In this document: piece after piece, positions 57,116 to 64,000 of the stretch | Layout of the letters: each line of letters begins with the position of its first letter | How positions within the stretch are numbered: position 1 is the stretch's first letter | Assembly: GCF_003363775.1 (NCBI RefSeq) | Contig: NZ_CP031376.1 | Coordinates: forward strand, 310,001-374,000 | Reading direction: 5' to 3' | Source of the DNA: Spiroplasma alleghenense | Lineage (GTDB): Bacteria; Bacillota_I; Bacilli_A; Mycoplasmatales; Mycoplasmataceae | Length of the DNA stretch: 64,000 nucleotides | Notes under the pieces: generated by a model | What the model was told of the DNA's origin: nothing | The model's database searches: none | The model's input: the letters and a program-made list of their open reading frames with translations, nothing else | Translations under genes and position numbers: made by a program

Positions 57116-58618
57116 ATGAAGAAAGAACCAAAAGAGAGTCGTTTTGCCTGGGAATTAACCAGCCAAGAACAAAGCCTAATTCAAGAAAATCCTAATCTCA
57201 ATTTTTTGAATTATAAAAATTTTTATAAGAGTCTATGATCTTTAACTTTACCAATTTATCTGCAAATGATCTCAACAGTGATTATAGCTATGCTAAACAG
57301 TTTACTTTTAAGATGAATTGATGGAGGTGTTTGGACGGCTGTTGTAAATAAAGCTAATTTTGCTTACAACTGAGTTATATTTCTACCAAGTTTTGCATCT
57401 GCGGGAGTATTTGTGATTATGGGAAATATGCTTGGTCAGGGAAAGGATAATGAACTTCATAAAGCAATTTTTTCAGGATGGATGTTCAATATTTTAATTT
57501 CAATGGTAGTAATTTTTAGTCTTTTAGGGATAAAAAATTTTACTTATCGTTGAGTTAATTTGGAGGAAGAGTACTGAAAGACCGCTAATATGATTTACTA
57601 TATCAACTTACTAATTCTGTTTTTAACAAGTATTAATGTTGTCTCGCAACGTGCTGAAATAGCCATTGGTAAAATGAAAACGATTTTTGTAATTTTAGTA
57701 GTCTCAAACATTGTTAATACAATTATTGTTTGAACAATTGCTTTAACAACCCCTTACGCGGCGATAGGGACTGCTTTTGGAAGTTTGGGTTCTGCAATTT
57801 TTCTAACAATAGCGTTATTAATTCTGAATTTCAGACATTTTCAAATCAAGTTAATTTTTACTGATAATAAAAATTGTTGAAACAAGTCGATTACAAAACT
57901 AATATTAATTATTGGAGTTCCCACCGCAATAGAAGCATTAATCTTTAACTTTGCAGGTGCATTTACAACAAGATATGTTACTTTAGCCTCCAGCGAATTT
58001 GGAAGAGACGATGTTTTATTCAATACATTGATTGCTGCACAGCAAATAACAAATTTTGGATTGTTGCTTTCATCGTCATTGGGACAGGTATCTTCAATAT
58101 TTGTAGCCCGACTTATAGGTTCAAAAATTGATAACTGAGAAATACGAATTGCTAACCGGTTTTGGTACTTAACCTTACTAATTGCCTTGCCATTTTCTGT
58201 AGTCGTTGTTCTATTATCATATCCATTATTTATGATCTACAACATTCCAGTCGATATTATTTTTTCGGTAGGAATATTTATGTTGGTAATAATTTGTCTA
58301 CAAGATTTTGGAAGAACAATGAATCAGGTGGGCCTCTCTTGTTTAAGAGCAGCGAAATATACAGTCGTACCTGTAATTTGTGCCGCCATCACATTATCAA
58401 TTTTTAATATTGGTTTTGTAGTTGGAGCTAATGCTTTAATATTTCCTAAAAGTTTTGACTATTCAAATCAAGAATTAGTTGATTCACGAGCAATTATATT
58501 AATGTTGACAATTTGTTCAATTCAAGGATTAGAAGAAATTGTCAGAGGTTCGATTTATTGAATATTATGAAATAAAAAAGCATGGCTAAAAACATCACAA
58601 AAAAATTTAATATCTTAA
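57116..58618 (+). CDS. MATE-family multidrug/metabolite exporter
   Basis: A 500-aa polytopic protein of the MATE/MOP family with about twelve helices. Recognisable features are LTLPIYLQMISTVIIAMLNS in helix 1, ANFAYNWVIFLPSF, and the internal repeat beginning LILIIGVPTAIEALIFNFAG. These antiporters expel cations, drugs or metabolites using Na+ or H+ gradients. It is followed by GH38 number 2 after 10 bases, so the exporter is in the mannoside-use group; a role in exporting a glycan by-product is possible but unproven. The RBS is weak. Trp codons are mainly TGA. Confidence 0.85.
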
Positions 58619-58628
58619 GGAGAAGACA

Positions 58629-61259
58629 ATGAAAAAAATAAAAATCCATATTGTTCCTCATGCTCATTGAGACAAAGAATGATACTTTACTAAACAAGAT
58701 TCAGATTTATTATTAAGGGGTAATTTAAATAAATTAAATAACATCATTAAGACAAATAAAGCTTTTAAAAATTTTACCTATGATGGTCAAAGTTCAATTA
58801 TTGATGACTATAAAATTCTAGAAGGCGATGAAAAAGAATTAATAAAAAATTTAAAAGATAAAAAAATTATTTTGGGTCCATGATATTCACAGCCCGACTT
58901 ATTCAATACTACTTCTGAAGCAATTGTTAGAAACCTACTAATTGGTACAAATATGGCTGAAAAATTTGGTAGCTCAATGAAAAATGCTTATGTTCCAGAT
59001 TCTTTTGGTCAAAGCAGCCAAATGCCTCAAATTTATAAACTCTGTGAATTGAATGAAATGATTTATTGAAGAGGAATAACAAAAGAAAAAATGAGCAACT
59101 CGGTTCTACATTACTGGGAAGGCTTAGATGGAACAAAAATAAAATCATACAATTTTCTAAAGGGTTATTGGATTATGGGAAGTTTCTTTCCTTATCTTGA
59201 ATTAAGCAAAGAAAATGCCGAACATTATGCTAAAAAATTTCATAAAGATTTCAAAAATACTTTAGAAGAACTTAAGAAATATAATCCTTTTTCTCCAAAG
59301 GATTTATTATTACCACTTGGTGGTGATCAAGCCCCAGTTAATGAATACATTGATTTTTTTCTAGCAGAACTAAATAAAATAGATAACGTTCATGAATGAT
59401 ATTGATCTAGTTATGATGAATACTTTGAAACTATCAAAGATATAAATGATTTACCAAATTATAAGGGAGAATTAAAAAGTCCGCAAAACTCAAGAATCCA
59501 CAAGACGATTGGTTCTCAAAGGGTAGACATTAAACAATTATCAAAAGAGGTGGACAATTTAATTTTTGAGAAGTTAGAACCACTGGCTGTTTATTATAAT
59601 TCAATTGGGGGAACTTATCCTCAAGAAATAATCAACAAAAGCCTAAAAAATGCTTTGACTTCACATGCTCACGATAGTCTGGGAGGATGCAATACTGATT
59701 CCACAAATCAAGATGTTATTATTCGTTTAAACTGAGCAAAACAGTGAGTTGAATCCCAGATTACAAAAATATTTAAATCCATTTTAAATCATAACAATAT
59801 TAATAACGCTTTAATTTTTAATCCTAATCCTAAAAAAACTATAACTGATTTAGAAATGACTGTTTTTACAAAAAATCAGAATTTTAAAATAATGGAAAAG
59901 GAAATTGAGTTAGAAAAAATAATTTTATCTCAAGAGTTTATTAATCCTAATTTGGAAATAAATACTGGAACTAATGGCGAGTCTAAAGAAGCGATTGATG
60001 GTTACTGAAAAACAAAAATAAATTTACAAGAAATAAATTTCGAAGGTCTTCAATGTAAGAAAATATTAATTCAAGAAATTGATAAAAAACAAAGCGAAGT
60101 TCCTGTTTGAAAAAAACAAAATCAATTTGAAAATGCAAAATGAAAAGTTGAAATTAATAAAAACGGGACTATTAATCTATTTGATAAAAAAAGAAATATT
60201 TATTTTAAAAATCAACTAACCTTGGAAGCTCAAAGAGATATGGGGGATTCGTACGATTTTTCTCCAGAAACAGAAGAAAATTTAATTATAAACAAACTAA
60301 TTAGTTCGAGTTCAAGAATTCAAGAATTTAAAAATTGCTCGCGTATTATAATTGAAAATAATTATGCAATATTAAATGGCATAGAACAGAAAGTTGAAAT
60401 AAATATTTTTGTAAAAGAAAATGATTTTATAAATTTCAAATTAAAGTTTGATAATAAGAATGAAAACATCAAATGAAGAGCATTATTTGATTCCCAAATA
60501 TCAAATTCAAAATATTCATATGCAAATCAAGCATTTGGAACCGAAAAAAGACCAGTTTTGCTTGAAGAAAATAAATTTTGAAAAGAAAAGGGATGAAATG
60601 AGAAACCTGTTGAAATAGAAACTAATGAATCTTTTGTATATTTAAAAAACAGCGAATATAAATTCGGAGTTATTACCAAAGGAACAAATGAATATCAAAT
60701 TATTGGTGATAACTTTCAAAATCTGGCTTTAACATTATTTAGAAGTGTATCACTGCTTGGAAGAAATAACTTGCTATGAAGACCCGGTAGAGCTAGTGGG
60801 ACTAGTGATTACTTGATTCCAACAGAAGATTCAAAACTTCTAAAAGAAATTATTTTAGAATTTGACTTATTTATTGTTCCAACTGAAAGATCAATTTGAA
60901 ATTTAGCACAATCAAGGATTGCCAAGCCAATTTATTACCAAAAGCAGAATTTAAATTTATACTTTAACAGATTCGAAAGATTTCTTATTTCTGACCTGGA
61001 ATTTATTAAAAAAATTCAGACAGATAATTTATTTACAGTTAAAAATGAAAATTTAATAGTTAAATCAATAAAAAAACACGAAACCAAAAATGAGTTTTTA
61101 GTTAGAATTTTTAACTCATCAAAGAAAGAAGAAACTTTAAGTTATGAGGGGAAATGAAAAATAAGAGAAGAAGTTAATTTATTAGAGCGTGATAACAAAA
61201 AAATAAATTTAGATTTTAAAGGTTATGAAATAAAAACATTTACCATAGATAGAGGATAA
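58629..61259 (+). CDS. GH38 alpha-mannosidase 2
   Basis: An 876-aa cytosolic family 38 enzyme. PHAHWDKEW (H13, D15), nucleophile D124 in VPDSFGQSSQ and SHAHDSLGGCNTD are intact. It differs from copies 1 and 3 in the nucleophile loop (QSSQ instead of NSN), suggesting another linkage preference. AAGGAGAAG precedes ATG 58629. It lies 10 bases after the MATE gene and 3 bases before GH38 number 3, a clear operon. Confidence 0.93.
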
Positions 61260-61262
61260 AAA

Positions 61263-63944
61263 ATGAAAAAGAAATGAAAAATTCACTTTGTCCCACATAC
61301 TCACTGAGATAAAGAATGATATTTTACCAAAGAAGTTTCAACAGTATTTTTAGTTGATAATATTCAAAAATTGAAAAGTATTTGCGATAATCCAGAAAGC
61401 TTCAAGAGCATAGTTTTTGATAGTCAACTTTCAATTGTTGATGACTACTTGAACTATTTTCCAGAAGATGAAAAAATTATTAATAAATTAATTAGTGATA
61501 AAAAATTATTAGTTGGACCTTGATACACCCAACCTGACATGTTTAGCACCAACGGAGAATCAATAGTTAGAAACTTGGTTATTGGAAAATTGGGAGCAGA
61601 AAAGCGCGGGCACAGTTTAAAAAATGCTTATACTCCAGACTCGTTTGGATTTAATTCAAATATGCCCCAAATTTTAGCATCAACAGAATGTGACACCATT
61701 ATCCAATGAAGAGGTGTTAATGAGGACCACATTGAAAAATCTGTTTACAGTGAATGGACTGGCATTGATGGATCAAAAATTGACTTCTATAATATTTACA
61801 AATATGGTTATGGTTTGACTTTTTGGGCCTTCGATTCAGTCTACAAAAAATGAAACAAAGATAACATGCCAGAACTCGCGAAAGAATATCTTGAAAAATT
61901 TTCAACTACTCATGAGGATTTGAATAATTGAAAAAAAGTTAATAAAAATACCGGTAATATACTATGTTTTCCATTTGGTTCTGACCAAGCACCAGTTATT
62001 GAGTGATTACCATTATTCATTAAGGAACTAAATAAATTAGACCCAGAACACGAATGAGTTTTGAGTGATTATGATATGTTTTGTGAAGATATTAAAAAGG
62101 GAACAAAAGATTTACCTAAAAATCAAATTCAAGGAGAATTGAAACATGGGCAATACTCTAGAACCCATAGAACAATAGCATCTTCAAGATATGATATTAA
62201 ATTACTTTCTAAGAAAGTTGAGTACCAACTTTATAATGAGGCTGAGCCAATGGGGCTGATTTACAAAAAATTTACCGGCAAATATCCAGCAAGAATTTTT
62301 GAAAAAGCCAACAAATTATTATTGGAATGTCATGCTCATGATAGTTTAGGTGGTAGTTGTACAGACGAAACCAATAGAGAAATAATTATTAGGCTAAAGC
62401 AAGCGCAATCAATGTTAGAATCTCAAACCGTACTAATTAAAAGAAGAATTACTGAATTTTTAAACTTGCAAAAAAATGATTTAATTATTTTTAATACAAT
62501 GCCCTTTAAACAAAAAGTAAAAGTTTTAATGCCTGTTGTATCAAGAAATAAAAAATTCTTAATTAAAAAGGATAATAGTAATATTGATTTTAAAATAATT
62601 AGTCAAAAATTTTATAACCGAGACCAATTTATAATTGAAAATGAAACTCATTATAAATTTAATAATGGCGAGGAAAAAGGATTTTATGTTACAGAAGTAG
62701 AATTTTTCACTCATGAAATAGATGGATTATTTTATGATGTCTTTAAAATTGAAGATGATGAAATAAACTTAACCGGTAAAGAGATTTTTAATAAAGTTTT
62801 AGCAAATAAATTAAAAGTAAAGGACATCGAAATTGAATTGCTAAAAAATGGTGATATCTCTATGATTCAAGATGGTAAAAATTCTATTATTTCATTAGAA
62901 GCGATGTTTGATGCGGGTGATACATATGACTACTCACCATCTAAAATTAATGGTGGAAAAATAAATAAATTAGTTTCATTTGAAAGCGCTGTTGTAAAAG
63001 ATAATAAAGAAATTTTGATTGAACAAAAATGAAAAGTAAATGAAAGCTTAGAATCAAAAGTTATGGTAGAACAAAAAATACTATGAAAAATATTTATTAA
63101 TTCTGACAACGTTGATATAAAAATAAACTTACTAAATAAAGCGAAGGATATTCGTTGAAGAATTCTTTGAGATACCAAAACCAAAAATCAATACTCTTAT
63201 GCTGACCAATCAGGTTCTTTAATTAAAAGACCCGTAGTTGATGAATTGAATTCAAATCGTTGAGAAAAAGATAAATGAAAAGATAATCCCGTGTGTATTG
63301 AGACTTGTGAGTCACTTGTTTATCTAAATCCGGAAAATAAAACAAAATATGCTATTTTTACAATTGGAAATAACGAGTTTGAAATTATAAATAAAGATTT
63401 TTCTACAATTGCAGTTACTTTATTTAGAGGAGTTTCTTTAATTGGACGCAGGGGCCTTGCTTACAGACCGGGAAGAGCTAGCGGTATTAATGATTATCCT
63501 TATGCAACTCCCGAAAGTAATTTGCAAGAAGAAATGGAGTTCAATTTAAACTTTAGAATTTCTGATAAAGAGAATTTACCTATATTGTCAAAAATGCATT
63601 TCTTGCCCACTTCAAGTTTCCAAAAACAAAGTATTTCTGTTTACTTATTTAAAGGTCAAACATTCTGAATGTCAAAAGTAGAGCAGTTAAAAGAGAAACC
63701 TATTCCTACAAATATTTTTGCATGAGACCAAAATTTCTTTGTAGCCTGTTCTAAAGAAGGGTATAATCAAAATGATTATGTATTTAGACTATATAATCCG
63801 TCTGAAAAAGAAATTAAATTAAATTTATTGGATTCTAAATCAAAAATTTTAGAAGCGAACTCTCTTGAGCGAAAAGAAACTGATTTGATAAAAACTATCC
63901 TTGCCAATAAATTTAAAACAATTATTAAAAAAGGAGAAAAATAA
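61263..63944 (+). CDS. GH38 alpha-mannosidase 3
   Basis: An 893-aa cytosolic family 38 enzyme, closer to copy 1 than to copy 2 (shared FGFNSN, YFTKEVS and RGLAYRPGRASG/RASG segments). Metal site PHTHWDKEW (H14, D16), nucleophile D126 in TPDSFGFNSN; the second histidine motif is CHAHDSLGGSCTDE, with Cys for Ser and a Ser inserted before the Cys. Start ATG 61263 follows GAGGATAA at the end of copy 2. It is followed by another gene start at 63945 in the same operon. Confidence 0.93.
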
Positions 63945-64000
63945 ATGTCAGAAAAAAATATTTTTCAAAGCCAGTATTTGGAAACAGATGTTGAAGTAAG
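63945..64000 (+). CDS. Start of a further gene in the mannosidase operon (3' end outside window)
   Basis: ATG at 63945 directly after the TAA of mannosidase 3, with AAAGGAGAAAA upstream. Only 18 codons are visible (MSEKNIFQSQYLETDVEV), too few to identify the product. By position it is likely another glycan-use gene. Confidence 0.6.
   Translation, partial: MSEKNIFQSQYLETDVEV

Noticed and set aside
56985-57131. N-terminal extension of the 56340 lipoprotein from 57131
   Set aside because: The in-frame extension has a second hydrophobic stretch in front of a standard lipoprotein signal; a good ribosome site lies directly before the ATG at 56984.

Overview
The window comes from a wall-less, AT-rich mollicute of the Entomoplasmatales type (Spiroplasma / Mesoplasma / Entomoplasma / Williamsoniiplasma). 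UGA is read as tryptophan in almost every long gene. Lipoproteins carry a Lys-Lys-Leu signal with a lipobox ending in Ala-Cys, Val-Ser-Cys or Ile-Ala-Cys. Carbohydrate uptake relies on PTS and ABC systems. No rRNA, tRNA or CRISPR array was recognised. Genus assignment is an inference from style and content.

Layout. 1-2500: end of the str operon (fusA 3' end, tuf). 2590-7630: two large secreted lipoproteins, one GH18-like with two domains and one of unknown function behind a promoter whose spacer is a (TA)n tract. 7696-13640: an AEC-family transporter divergent from a mannitol operon (mtlA, a MtlR-type regulator fused to EIIA, mtlD). 13720-21490: housekeeping and hypothetical genes (membrane proteins, dual-specificity phosphatase, Ogt-type alkyltransferase, two Cof-type HAD phosphatases, thioredoxin, GIY-YIG protein, leucyl aminopeptidase). 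21670-25880: an RpiR regulator and a fructose PTS EIIABC gene broken by an in-gene (GA)16 tract, then a membrane protein.

25950-41500 is an accessory region. It holds two decayed IS3-type elements and a threefold tandem array of one lipoprotein gene, each copy divergent from a plus-strand surface-protein gene. Only the third plus-strand copy is complete. It leads a three-gene, translationally coupled operon (33836-40110) of two large exported proteins built on a short aromatic repeat, plus a polytopic membrane protein of unknown function. An apparently intact IS3-family element sits inside the hairpin terminator of that operon and has duplicated 14 bp.

41530-64000 is for glycoside use. An RpiR regulator is divergent from a GH1 6-phospho-glycosidase and a PTS EIIBC. 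Then comes a probable alpha-mannoside system: three GH38 alpha-mannosidases, a solute-binding lipoprotein, two ABC permeases with large extra N-terminal regions, an MsmK-like ATPase and a MATE exporter. A 16-bp element, GGAATATTATTCTAAA, occurs both before the first mannosidase and before the MATE/mannosidase block, which suggests joint control.

The strongest leads are the (GA)n-controlled fructose permease, the (TA)n promoter, the uncharacterised surface operon with its decaying tandem copies, the shared mannosidase-locus operator and the IS inside the terminator.
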